From Rivularia sp. MS3 (GTDB lineage Bacteria > Cyanobacteriota > Cyanobacteriia > Cyanobacteriales > Nostocaceae), in contig JAHCMI010000058.1 in NCBI GenBank assembly GCA_019192545.1, positions 1 through 59,537 on the forward strand: a stretch of 59,537 nt of DNA. The letters are read 5' to 3'. The notes under the pieces are model-generated. The model searched no databases. It was not told the origin of the DNA and worked only from the letters and a program-made list of their open reading frames with translations. The position numbers and the translations under genes were made by a program. This document shows, piece by piece, positions 8,483-17,278 of this stretch (positions are counted from its first letter, which is position 1; each line of letters opens with the position of its first letter).

Positions 8483-10060
8483 ATGACAAAGCTTTTCTGG
8501 AACGTTTTCAAGTTGAGTCCAGTAGTTCTTGCTGCAACATTTTTCGCTGCTAACGGCGCATTCGCTGGTGAAGCAAACGAAAAAACCACTTCTGTTGCCG
8601 AGCTATCTGAAGAATCTAACATTGGTCAGGTAACATCCGTTTCTCAGTTTACCGACGTACAGCCCACCGATTGGGCATTCCAAGCATTGCAATCTTTGGT
8701 TGAGCGCTACGGTTGTATTGCTGGTTATCCCAACAGTACCTTCCGTGGAAATCGTGCTTTAACTCGTTACGAATTTGCTGCTGGTTTGAATGCTTGTTTG
8801 GATCGAGTTAACGAATTGATTGCGATCGCAACCGAGCAAGTTAATACAGGTGATTTAAATACCCTGAAGCGCTTGCAAGAAGAGTATGCTGCTGAATTAG
8901 CTACTCTACGCGGTCGTATTGATGGTTTGGAATTCCGTGCTGCTGAATTAGAAAGCAATCAGTTCTCTACCACCGCTAGATTGAAGGGTGAAGCAATCTT
9001 TGCTGTATCTGGTGCTTTTGGCGATGAGAAAGTTGGCGGTGGAGACATCGATGAGAACGTAATCTTAACAGACCGCGTTCGCTTAACATTTGATAGCAGT
9101 TTCACTGGTAAGGACAAGTTGAGAGTTCGTTTGCAGGCTCGCAATACTCCTGGATTTGATGATATCACGGGCACCAGAATGGCTCGTTTGGGCTTTGAAG
9201 GTAGCAACGACAATGATGTTGAACTCACCGAATTAAATTACAGCTTCAAGCCTGCGAAGGGAGTCATGGTTAAGATTGACGCTAATGAAGCCGATCTTAA
9301 CGATAACGTTAACGTGTTTAACCCATTGTTTAAGAGCAGTGGTGGTGGTGCTATCTCTCGTTACGGACGCTTTAACCCCATCTACCGAGCTGCCAGCGGT
9401 GACGCTGGTGTAACAGCTACCTTGGGTGGTAAGAAATCTCCTATCAAATTGACTGGAGCTTATACTTCTGGCAATCCTACCAAAACCGATAGTGGCTTTT
9501 TCAATGGCGATAATGCGTTCTTAGGTCAGCTAGAATTGAAACCTATGAAATCTTTGAATCTAGGTTTGACCTACGTGCGTCGTTTTGATAGCGGCAGTGC
9601 CAATGTTACTGGTAGCACCGGTAGTAGCTTAGCTAGAAGACCTTTTGGTAGCGGTGTTGCAACCAAGTCCAATCACTACGGCGTACAAGCTGCTTTAAAG
9701 CTCAGCAAAAAGACAACTCTTGCTGGCTGGTACGGTTTTGTTGATGCAGATGAATTTAATGGTAGTGGAGATTCAGAAATTAAGTACTGGGCTGCTACAC
9801 TCGGTATGAAAGATTTTGGTGCTAAGGGTAATACCTTGGGTGTCATTTTCGGTCAGCCACCAAAGTTAACTGAGGTTAGTGGTTTTACAGGTGTTACTGA
9901 AGACGAAGATACTTCTTACCACTTAGAAGGTCTTTACAAGATGAAGCTTAACGACAATATTGCTATTACTCCTGGTTTATTGGTAATCTTCAACCCCGAA
10001 CACAACAACGATAACGATACCGTTTACGTTGGTACATTACGTACAACCTTCAAGTTCTAA
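8483..10060 (+). CDS. SLH-domain OprB-type porin, copy 3
   Basis: A 525-residue paralogue with the same order: signal peptide (cleavage near NGAFAGE), SLH domain, coiled-coil linker (LATLRGRIDGLEFRAAELESN), barrel and terminal Phe (TLRTTFKF). The barrel is the most diverged of the three and richer in Lys (KPAKGVMVKIDANEADL). Synonymous codons also shift toward C/G compared with copies 1 and 2, which fits higher expression. The start ATG 8483 matches the conserved start MTKLFWNVFKLSP of copy 1. A Shine-Dalgarno-like GAGAG lies upstream, overlapped by the putative Yfr1 site. Confidence 0.92.
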   Translation: MTKLFWNVFKLSPVVLAATFFAANGAFAGEANEKTTSVAELSEESNIGQVTSVSQFTDVQPTDWAFQALQSLVERYGCIAGYPNSTFRGNRALTRYEFAAGLNACLDRVNELIAIATEQVNTGDLNTLKRLQEEYAAELATLRGRIDGLEFRAAELESNQFSTTARLKGEAIFAVSGAFGDEKVGGGDIDENVILTDRVRLTFDSSFTGKDKLRVRLQARNTPGFDDITGTRMARLGFEGSNDNDVELTELNYSFKPAKGVMVKIDANEADLNDNVNVFNPLFKSSGGGAISRYGRFNPIYRAASGDAGVTATLGGKKSPIKLTGAYTSGNPTKTDSGFFNGDNAFLGQLELKPMKSLNLGLTYVRRFDSGSANVTGSTGSSLARRPFGSGVATKSNHYGVQAALKLSKKTTLAGWYGFVDADEFNGSGDSEIKYWAATLGMKDFGAKGNTLGVIFGQPPKLTEVSGFTGVTEDEDTSYHLEGLYKMKLNDNIAITPGLLVIFNPEHNNDNDTVYVGTLRTTFKF

Positions 10061-10120
10061 ATCTTTTGAATTAGAGCGCTATATTAGACGGGGCTCGAAT
10101 GCCTATCCCACAAGTTTTTA

Positions 10121-10143
10121 ACCTGCTGCTAGCAGGTTTTTTT
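10121..10143 (+). terminator. Rho-independent terminator of porin 3
   Basis: ACCTGCT-GCT-AGCAGGT stem followed by a seven-T run. The CCTGC/GCAGG stem is the same type as that after porin 1. Confidence 0.9.
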
Positions 10144-10231
10144 ATATGTTCTATTTACTATCTATTCGACTTACGTAATGCAGGTTATCGTAGATGCAAA
10201 ATAATTAAAAGAATTAGCAACTAATTACAAA

Positions 10232-10468
10232 TTAAGAATTATCGGCTGGTGGTCTATCATTACTCCAAGCCCACCATACATAAGAGCAGTTACAGTAATA
10301 AAATTCCTGCCATTTACGACGATATCCTTCTGTAACTACAGGAGAACGTCTATTTATCCAAACTTTTTGTGCTTCACGACTTGTTGAACCACACTTAGGA
10401 CAGCAGAATTCTAACGCATGAGTAGCTTGATTTGTCCATTGGGGAGCTACAGGAGCAAAAGCATCCAT
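10232..10468 (-). CDS. Small zinc-ribbon-like protein of unknown function
   Basis: A 78-residue protein that I do not recognise by name. It has CCPKCGS (residues 22-28) and a second pair, CNCSYVWWAWS, near residues 59-69, so a zinc-ribbon-type metal site is plausible. The C-terminal half is rich in Trp and Tyr. Start is ATG 10468. It reads against the porin array and is separated from it by the porin-3 terminator. No operon partner. Confidence 0.6.
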   Translation of the reverse strand: MDAFAPVAPQWTNQATHALEFCCPKCGSTSREAQKVWINRRSPVVTEGYRRKWQEFYYCNCSYVWWAWSNDRPPADNS

Positions 10469-10822
10469 AAAAATTATTTAGTAAGTATTGGGCATTAGGC
10501 ATCGGGCATTAGGCGTTGGCAAGCCGGTAATTTTACTTTACTATTTCATGTTGTATATTTTCAGATTAGGCAAGAAAAGTTAGCAACTCACAATTGCATA
10601 TTTCTTCAGGATTTGTAGTGGTTTGAGATTGCAACTTCACCTTTCAATGACTCAAAATAAGTTATCGCTAGCATTTCCTATCAGTAAATTAATCAGATTT
10701 TATTAGCCACAGACCTAATAATGGCTTGTTGTGTAGAGTATATGGGGTTTGCATAAAGTATCTCAACACATACAAATAAACATTATCCATACATATCTAT
10801 TCTCAATTCCCAAACAAAAATT
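10469..10822. other. Gene-free stretch with short heptamer-like repeats
   Basis: At 10487-10515 is GGGCATTAGGCATC repeated twice with one variation, an STRR-like heptamer tract. The rest is AT-rich, divergent-promoter space between a minus-strand and a plus-strand gene. No other feature seen. Confidence 0.5.
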
Positions 10823-11419
10823 ATGGAGCCAAAGGTCGAAATTCGTTACTTGTCAGATTTGATGCCTGCTTCAGCTAGAGGTTCGGTAAAAATAATTAGT
10901 AAACCGGAACAAACAAAGGTAGTTGATGTATCATTTCCCTTACCTTGGCATCGAGAAAGACCAATATATATTAACTTTGATTTATGGCGCAATCTTAGCA
11001 AGCAGCAACGAGATTTACTGCTGTTGCGTACTGCTAGCTGGCTGATGGGAGTAGAGTGGTTTCAGCCTAATATATATCAAGGTGTTGCATTAATTGGTCT
11101 TTTTGGTAGTTTGATTGAATCGGCTCAGGGCGATGCAGTGGGAGTAGTTGCTGGTGCTGGATTAAGTGCGATCGCTATTTTACGTTGGTATCGCCGCAAT
11201 CGTTCCCAAGAGTCGGAAGTTGCTGCTGATATGGCTGCTATTCGTTTGATGACACGACGAGGTTACAGCGAAACAGAAGCAGCAGAGTATCTGTTAAAAG
11301 CAATCGAAGCTGTTGCCAAAATTGAAAAGCGTTCTACTTTTAATTTTATAGAGTTAGTTCGCATTCAAAATTTACGAACTATAGCAGGTTTTTCTGAGTT
11401 AGGAGTTTTTAATAAGTAG
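10823..11419 (+). CDS. DUF3318 protein, cyanobacterial conserved
   Basis: A 198-residue protein matching the cyanobacterial DUF3318 type as I remember it. Visible features are an N-terminal segment (IRYLSDLMPASARG), the motif INFDLWRNLSKQQRDLLLLRTASWL (about 52-76), one or two hydrophobic spans (about 88-128, ending ILRWYRRNRSQ), and a C-terminal helical region with ESEVAADMAAIRLMTRRGYSETEAAEYL. The Glu/Asp pattern and the 'drop age into metal-protease-like' layout hint at a peptidase-like fold, but no HExxH is present. Function unknown. Start ATG 10823, monocistronic. Confidence 0.7.
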   Translation: MEPKVEIRYLSDLMPASARGSVKIISKPEQTKVVDVSFPLPWHRERPIYINFDLWRNLSKQQRDLLLLRTASWLMGVEWFQPNIYQGVALIGLFGSLIESAQGDAVGVVAGAGLSAIAILRWYRRNRSQESEVAADMAAIRLMTRRGYSETEAAEYLLKAIEAVAKIEKRSTFNFIELVRIQNLRTIAGFSELGVFNK

Positions 11420-11580
11420 TAATTAGTAAGTAGCAAGCAGCAAACATAAGTATAGTTTAAGACTAGTTTGTTGCCAATTAAACAAAAGGGAAAAGATAAG
11501 GTTGTGGCTGTATTGCACTCTACAGAAAACTACTATATTAATCCTATATGAGTTGCGAGAAAGATAGGTGTCTCTATTCC

Positions 11581-11604
11581 TGGTTTTTCAAAAACCGGGT
11601 TTCT
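11581..11604. repeat. Partial GAAACCCGG-family palindrome
   Basis: GGTTTTTCAAAAACCGGGTTTCT contains a short GGTTTTT/AAAAACC stem and the CCGGGTTTCT arm shared with the palindromes at 7903 and 37241. It lies just beyond the 3' end of the minus-strand glycosyltransferase gene and may terminate it. Immediately upstream, AAAACTACTATATT (about 11527) resembles a decayed MITE end. Confidence 0.5.
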
Positions 11605-11636
11605 AAGCTACTTCGGGATTTAGGAATGCTATATAT

Positions 11637-13364
11637 TTACTTACAATAAAAAACTTTGTATTCGTACCCATCAACTGCTGGTAAAGTTTGAGTATTGGCA
11701 ATACATGATGGTACAACAGTCAATAAATTATCGTTAATTGTGCGGAAGTTTGTTAACCATAAGTCGAAAGGGCGCGACAAGGTTTGTATTTCTTCTACTA
11801 AAGTATTGGTTGCAGTCTCGGATTGTTGATTTTCGGGAATAATTAGAAACTGAGCATTTAATGGCGAATTGCTGGCTTTAATTTCTTTGGCTATACCCAT
11901 AATTTCCCCAGTCTGGGCTAAGCTGCGATGAGTAGTAGCAATCAAAACAGGTTTGCTTCGGGATACATTTTCGATTATAGGGATTAGTAAATTAGGCTGA
12001 TAATACTTTTGATATCCAAGGTTGGATACTACTGTAATAGCGCTTAATAATCCCATCAACCACATCAGGGCTACAGCAGATTTTCCACTGATTTTGAATT
12101 TAGGAAATACTGGATTAGTAGATATATTTTGATGCCAGCAAGCGCCAAGTATAGCACCTAACAATAATATGACTACAGGAAAATAAACGAAGTTGTAGCG
12201 AGCGCCTCTAGTAATATCGATGCCGAAAAAATAAGTAATGATAAAAAATAGAGAAATTACTGTTAAAAGAACACTAGAAAATGTCTGAATCATCAAACGC
12301 TTTTTTGGCTGAGAATACTGAATTTTGTAATTACGCACTAAAATCGGTAATGCCCAGATAAAGAAAATTAGCATTACTAAACCTGAAACAATTACCACCC
12401 CAATCTGTGAAGATTCAACCGGTAGCAAAGAAATAATTGTAATCCAGCCAGCTAAGGATTGAAAAATCGGGTTGAACAAATCTAAAAAATTGCGATCGCT
12501 ACTTTTTATCCACTGAGTTAATTGTCCGGTATAACGATTGTATAGAAATAAATTTAGCCAAAATAAACTAGTAGCGATTGTACCGATAACGGCAGCATAA
12601 ACAGTCCACCACAATTTTAAATTACTAATTCTAGATTTAGGATTCAGCCAGTATTTCATCAAAACTACGGCTTCACCACAAAGAATAAGGCTGAAAAAGT
12701 AATGAGTCGAGATTCCTAATGCATTAATAATAAACCAGTAGAGGGCAATCATAATTGGTAAAGGCTGTTGTTGCTGAATGCGGCGCACGGCAATTACCAA
12801 ACAGCACAAGGAAGCAATTACCCACAAGCTTCCTAAAGTATAGTGGCGAGCTTCCTGGGCTAAAAAAATAGAGTAGGGAGATACAGCCATGAATGCAGCT
12901 GCTATTTGTGCTATTAAACTAGAACGAAAACTGATTCGTGCTAATCCGTAAACTGATGGAATCGCAGCAATCCCAAATATTGCACTAATACTACGTGCAG
13001 TAAATATTAAATCTTTTCCAGACCATAGAGACATCCACCAATGAGCTAAGACAAAATAAACTGGAGGATGAATATCTTCTGTTAATAGTTTTTCTAATAC
13101 CTCTTGAATGCCGAAATTAGGATTAAATTGTAAAGGCTGTAATAAAGTTTCAATACTTATGATTTCATTTAATGGTACAACTTGAAAACTATTACCCAAG
13201 CTAAAAACAATCGTGGCAAACTCATCAATCCAAGGAGGTTTATTAGTTAAATTGGTAAAGCGTAATACAGTACCAATTAAAATCCATACAGTTAAAAGTA
13301 TTATTTGATTAAACCAATCTTCTTTTTTGCCTAAATCATCTTTGTTCTTTGCTACGAATTGCAT
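11637..13364 (-). CDS. GT39-type membrane glycosyltransferase
   Basis: A 575-residue polytopic protein of the PMT_2/ArnT-like GT-C fold. These enzymes move a sugar from a lipid-phosphate donor to an acceptor on the outer face of the membrane. Visible hallmarks are the first-loop acidic motif PWIDEFATIVF (about 43-53), HPPVYFVLAHWW, the segment ARSISAIFGIAAIPSVYGLAR, LAQEARHYTLGSLW, and about ten to twelve hydrophobic helices followed by a soluble C-terminal domain from about residue 465. It sits 51 bp downstream of a GT2-GtrA gene on the same strand. That protein is the expected source of polyprenyl-phosphate sugar, so the two likely act in sequence. Confidence 0.88.
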   Translation of the reverse strand: MQFVAKNKDDLGKKEDWFNQIILLTVWILIGTVLRFTNLTNKPPWIDEFATIVFSLGNSFQVVPLNEIISIETLLQPLQFNPNFGIQEVLEKLLTEDIHPPVYFVLAHWWMSLWSGKDLIFTARSISAIFGIAAIPSVYGLARISFRSSLIAQIAAAFMAVSPYSIFLAQEARHYTLGSLWVIASLCCLVIAVRRIQQQQPLPIMIALYWFIINALGISTHYFFSLILCGEAVVLMKYWLNPKSRISNLKLWWTVYAAVIGTIATSLFWLNLFLYNRYTGQLTQWIKSSDRNFLDLFNPIFQSLAGWITIISLLPVESSQIGVVIVSGLVMLIFFIWALPILVRNYKIQYSQPKKRLMIQTFSSVLLTVISLFFIITYFFGIDITRGARYNFVYFPVVILLLGAILGACWHQNISTNPVFPKFKISGKSAVALMWLMGLLSAITVVSNLGYQKYYQPNLLIPIIENVSRSKPVLIATTHRSLAQTGEIMGIAKEIKASNSPLNAQFLIIPENQQSETATNTLVEEIQTLSRPFDLWLTNFRTINDNLLTVVPSCIANTQTLPAVDGYEYKVFYCK

Positions 13365-13415
13365 AGAACTCCTATATCAATATTCACAACTCAATTCACA
13401 ACTTCTACATGGTCA

Positions 13416-14657
13416 TTACTTAATTTGGGTAACTCGCCAACTGAGTTTAAGGTTTACCCAAAAATTCCATACGGTAGCTACGGCAATTGCAATTAGATTT
13501 GCAATATAGCGATTAGGAATGACAAAGTTGAATACTAAATTCAGTACTAAAACATTAATCAATAATCCTGCTAAACAAATAAGATTGAATTTCAAGAATC
13601 GCTTTAAACGCTGATGCCAACCTTGCTGTTTCGTTGCAACATCAGCAAAAGTCCAAGCGTCATTCCACAAAAAATTATTAAATATAGCAATTTCTCCGGC
13701 AATGATTTTACTACGAGTTAAAGGTAAAGCCAAAGTATTAGAATCGCTAAGCAAGTAAAGTACTGCCATATCTACAAATACTCCACTTAAACCAACCATA
13801 CCGAAACGAATAAATTTACCGATGGGAAAACCCCAACGCTGGCTTAATTGTTCTACCTTTTCTGAAGAGAAACGCAGTCTTAATAAATGACGGATATAGT
13901 CAAGATAATGCCTCCAACTCACTTTACTTTCTCCATCTTGACGTTCGCAAAATACATAGCCAACTTCTGCTATTTCCTCTACTTTTCCTCTTCCCAAGAC
14001 TTCTAAGAGAATTTTGTATCCTATGGGATTAAAAGTTATATCCTCTAAGCAACTGCGACGTACCATAAAAAAGCCGCTCATTGGATCGGAAACTCTACCG
14101 GTAACTCGCGGTAATATAATTAAGCCTAATAACTGGGCACCGCGAGATAAAAAACGTCGGACAAAACTCCAGCTACTGACTCCACCATCTTCTACATGAC
14201 GGCTGGCAACCGCTAAATCATTACCTTTCTCAATGGCGTTTAATAGTTCTAATAGTATATGGGGCGGATGCTGTAAATCTCCATCAATTACACCTAGCAC
14301 GCGCCCTCTAGCATTTTGCCATCCACGAATCACCGCAGAAGAAAGCCCTCGTTCTTTTTCGCGGCGCATCACCTGTAATTGCGGAAATTCTGAAGTCATC
14401 GATAAAGCAGTTTCCCAGGTGCCATCCGGGCTATTATCATCAACTACGATTAATTCATAGTCTCCCGGTATAGTTTCATCAAGTAAGCTGCTTAATATCC
14501 TGACGATTTTATTGATATTGCCAGCTTCGAGATAAGTAGGAATAACCAATGAAAAAAGTATACTTTGATTGGTAACACCAACTTTAGATCGCAATCTGGG
14601 AATCCGCAAAGAGCTATTGGGTACGGATAAAAGATTCTTCGGTTGAATGATACTCAT
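13416..14657 (-). CDS. GT2 polyprenyl-phosphate sugar transferase fused to GtrA domain
   Basis: Dolichol-phosphate-mannose-synthase-like enzyme: it loads a nucleotide sugar onto a polyprenyl phosphate. The N-terminal GT2 domain shows LVIPTYLEAGNI, VVDDNSPDGTW, the DxD-type DGDLQHPP and RVSDPMSGFF. The C-terminal third is a four-helix GtrA domain (FIRFGMVGLSGVFVDMAVLYLL to FWVNLKLSWR), thought to help flip or present the lipid-sugar. I chose ATG 14657 (MSIIQPKN); a TTG at 14681 would add eight hydrophobic residues but is a poorer start. The following GT39 gene begins 51 bp downstream, so they form a two-gene unit that probably decorates a protein or surface glycan. Confidence 0.88.
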   Translation of the reverse strand: MSIIQPKNLLSVPNSSLRIPRLRSKVGVTNQSILFSLVIPTYLEAGNINKIVRILSSLLDETIPGDYELIVVDDNSPDGTWETALSMTSEFPQLQVMRREKERGLSSAVIRGWQNARGRVLGVIDGDLQHPPHILLELLNAIEKGNDLAVASRHVEDGGVSSWSFVRRFLSRGAQLLGLIILPRVTGRVSDPMSGFFMVRRSCLEDITFNPIGYKILLEVLGRGKVEEIAEVGYVFCERQDGESKVSWRHYLDYIRHLLRLRFSSEKVEQLSQRWGFPIGKFIRFGMVGLSGVFVDMAVLYLLSDSNTLALPLTRSKIIAGEIAIFNNFLWNDAWTFADVATKQQGWHQRLKRFLKFNLICLAGLLINVLVLNLVFNFVIPNRYIANLIAIAVATVWNFWVNLKLSWRVTQIK

Positions 14658-14896
14658 GAAGAAAAATAGTTGTGAAGGCAAAGTGCTTTTAGTTGCTTTT
14701 AGTTATTATGCTGTAAATCAGCTTTTTTGATTGGGTAATAAGCAATGGCTGTTTTAGACGTTGTCAATAATAAATTGTGTCTGGAATCAAAATCTACGAT
14801 GCACTTAATTTTATAAGCAGGCGTTACAAATTGATATTACCTGCAAAAATAAACTATGTGTTTAATTTGAGAAATACTAATTTTAGATATATTGCC

Positions 14897-16039
14897 GTGA
14901 AAAATTCTGTGAAGAGTGAAGTTGATACTATTCTTGAACGTGCTTTAAGCGGTTACGATCTATCTCCCGAAGAAGGGATTGCATTATTAAGACAAACCCA
15001 TCCAAGCGCAATTTCTACCATCCATACAGCAGCCGATAAATTAAGATTCTCTCAAGCTGGGGATACTGTAACCTATATAATCAACCGTAATATTAATTTT
15101 ACTAACATATGCGAGCAACACTGTAGTTTCTGTGCATTCAGAAGAGATGAAAGCAATGAAGGTGCTTTCTGGTTGGATTGGGGGCAAATTTTAGAAAAAA
15201 CCACAGATGCAGTAAAACGAGGTGCAACCGAAATTTGTATGCAAGGGGGATTAAACCCGGAAGCGAAAATAGACGGTAAATCTTTAAACTACTATCTCAA
15301 GTTAGTCAAAACTATCAAGCAAGAATTTCCTCAATTACATCTTCATGCTTTTTCTCCCCAAGAAGTGCAATTTATCGCCAGACTTGATGGACTAAATTAT
15401 GCACGGGTAATAGCTGCTTTGCAGGATGCTGGTGTTGGCTCGATGCCCGGTACCGCAGCAGAAGTATTAGACGATAAAGTCAGACGTATTCTTTGTCCCG
15501 AAAAAATTGATACAGCAACTTGGTTGGAAATTGTCAGCACTGCCCATCAGCTTGGCTTGCCAACTACCAGCACCATGCTCTGTGGACATATAGAAACTAT
15601 AGAGCAGCAAATCGGACATTTAGAAAAATTGCGATCGCTGCAACAAATTGCAGTAAATAAAGGCTATCCGGCTCGGATTACAGAGTTCATTTTGTTACCA
15701 TTCGTCGGACAAGAAGCACCAAAGCCTTTACGCAACCGCGTCGGACGCGATCAGCCCGATTTGAATTCTTCACTATTACTTACTGCCGTAGCCAGGATTT
15801 ATCTCGGCAATTGGATACCCAACCATCAACCTAGTTGGGTAAAACTGGGAATTGACGGCGCTGCAAAAGCTTTAAATTGTGGCTGCAACGACATTGGTGG
15901 GACGTTAATGGAAGAGCATATCACCACAATGGCAGGTGCTGTAGGTGGTACCTGCATGGAAGTAAAAACTTTAGAAACCACCATAGCTTCTTTAGGAAGA
16001 ACTTATCAACAGCGCAATACCCTTTACGAAACTGTTTGA
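14897..16039 (+). CDS. cofH: FO synthase subunit 2 (CofH)
   Basis: Radical SAM enzyme that joins tyrosine to 5-amino-6-ribitylamino-uracil on the way to 7,8-didemethyl-8-hydroxy-5-deazariboflavin, the antenna chromophore of many cyanobacterial photolyases. The cluster motif is [12 protein letters not shown] (Cys72, Cys76, Cys79 from GTG 14897). Other family signatures are [39 protein letters not shown] and [10 protein letters not shown]. The frame stays open back to a GTG at 14777, but those 40 extra residues look non-conserved, so GTG 14897 ([17 protein letters not shown]) is preferred. No strong ribosome binding site precedes either. The partner cofG is not in the window. Confidence 0.92.
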   Translation: MKNSVKSEVDTILERALSGYDLSPEEGIALLRQTHPSAISTIHTAADKLRFSQAGDTVTYIINRNINFTNICEQHCSFCAFRRDESNEGAFWLDWGQILEKTTDAVKRGATEICMQGGLNPEAKIDGKSLNYYLKLVKTIKQEFPQLHLHAFSPQEVQFIARLDGLNYARVIAALQDAGVGSMPGTAAEVLDDKVRRILCPEKIDTATWLEIVSTAHQLGLPTTSTMLCGHIETIEQQIGHLEKLRSLQQIAVNKGYPARITEFILLPFVGQEAPKPLRNRVGRDQPDLNSSLLLTAVARIYLGNWIPNHQPSWVKLGIDGAAKALNCGCNDIGGTLMEEHITTMAGAVGGTCMEVKTLETTIASLGRTYQQRNTLYETV

Positions 16040-16238
16040 AGGGAATAGGGAATGGGGAATAGAGAAGACAATTCTAGATTTTAGGATGAGCAATTTGCAA
16101 GGTAATTGTTAACTGTTCACTGCTCACTGCTTGCTGTTTACTGTTCGCTGCTTAACGCTTCTTCAAGAAACGATCCCTAGGATACAAATACAAGATACGA
16201 TGGACGTTGATTTAAGTATTTGTTCACAAACAATGCAT

Positions 16239-16637
16239 ATGAAGCGCTATTGGTCACGTTTACTTGCCTTAGTTTTAGTTGTAGTTATAGGTTTGACTGG
16301 ATGTTCCGGCGCTCCAGATAAACTGACTGGCGATTATCGGCAAGATACTTTAAACATTGTCAACGTATTGAGAGAAGCTTTAAACTCACCCGATGATGCT
16401 GCCGACAAAGCAGCAGTTCAAGCACAAGCACGTAAAAAAATTAATGAGTTTGCGGCTCGCTATCAGCGTAATACATCTGTATCCGGCTTAAGTTCCTTTA
16501 CAACTATGCGAACTGCTCTCAACTCCTTAGCCGGACATTACAGTTCTTATCCAAATCGTCCGGTACCAGAAAAACTAAAAAACCGCTTGGAAAAAGAGTT
16601 CAAGCAAGTAGAAGCTGCGCTTAAACGTGGTTCGTAA
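16239..16637 (+). CDS. psb27: Photosystem II assembly lipoprotein Psb27
   Basis: Psb27 binds the lumenal side of CP43 in immature or damaged photosystem II and keeps the manganese cluster site accessible. From ATG 16239 the protein is 132 residues: a lipoprotein signal (RLLALVLVVVIGLTGC, Cys22 acylated), then the four-helix domain starting DKLTGDYRQDTLNIVNVLREAL, with the conserved SSFTTMRTALNSLAGHYSSYPNRPVPEKLK. The ATG at 16233 (two residues longer) and ATG 16200 are alternatives; 16239 gives the usual MKRYW start and a compact signal peptide. It follows cofH after 199 bp with its own presumptive promoter. Confidence 0.95.
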   Translation: MKRYWSRLLALVLVVVIGLTGCSGAPDKLTGDYRQDTLNIVNVLREALNSPDDAADKAAVQAQARKKINEFAARYQRNTSVSGLSSFTTMRTALNSLAGHYSSYPNRPVPEKLKNRLEKEFKQVEAALKRGS

Positions 16638-17278
16638 TTGCAATCTGACTTTATTAATTTGCGGTTAGTAGTTAGGTTTTGAGAAAAACAACTACTAATC
16701 GTAACTATTTATTAATATTTTCTTAATTTTTTCTTAAGCTTTCACTATTTTTGATTTATTGTCAATTATCCTTTATTTGTTTTAGGTAAAGGGCAGTATC
16801 ATTTTTATTTCTAGCTTTAATTAAAATTAGACTCGTTTTTCCAATAGTAGATTTTATACTCCTATGATACGAGCCGGATATATAAAAAAATTCATCACCT
16901 ATAGATAGACGGGAGCAATCGTCAGCTATAATACGATGTTTATACATAAAACTTTTTATACTAAAATTGCCGACGAATTTATCGCTTGTCGCAAAATATT
17001 AGAGCAAACTTAATTACTAAAATAATTACGTACTATATCTACCTACAGATACTGGGATATATGTAAACGCCATAAAACAAATATATAATTGCTTTGAATC
17101 GTGGCTATTGACATTTTGAAAAAAATCGAATATTGATATACGGCAACAGAAATGGAAACGATCGAGTCTATAAAATCTAGGCTTTAAAGCTCCCATCTTG
17201 CTTTTTATGTAATAAAATACACGTTACCTAATAGAAGTGTATTGGGGTTGGTTACTTTTTTAAATTTTATTAGTGAGT
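16638..17278. other. Gene-free stretch after psb27
   Basis: TTAGTAGTT (16665-16673) and AACTACTAA (16690-16698) form a 9-bp stem that may end psb27, but no T run follows. A 61-codon minus-strand frame (16762-16947, MYKHRIIADDC...) has a balanced composition but no ribosome binding site or recognised domain, so I do not call it. Otherwise AT-rich with nothing identified. Confidence 0.45.

Noticed and set aside
11490-11540. Third MITE copy
   Set aside because: Only one end-like sequence (AAAACTACTATATT) is visible; no opposite terminal repeat or TA flank can be paired with it.
16762-16947. 61-codon minus-strand frame
   Set aside because: Composition is plausible, but there is no ribosome binding site, domain or neighbour to support it.
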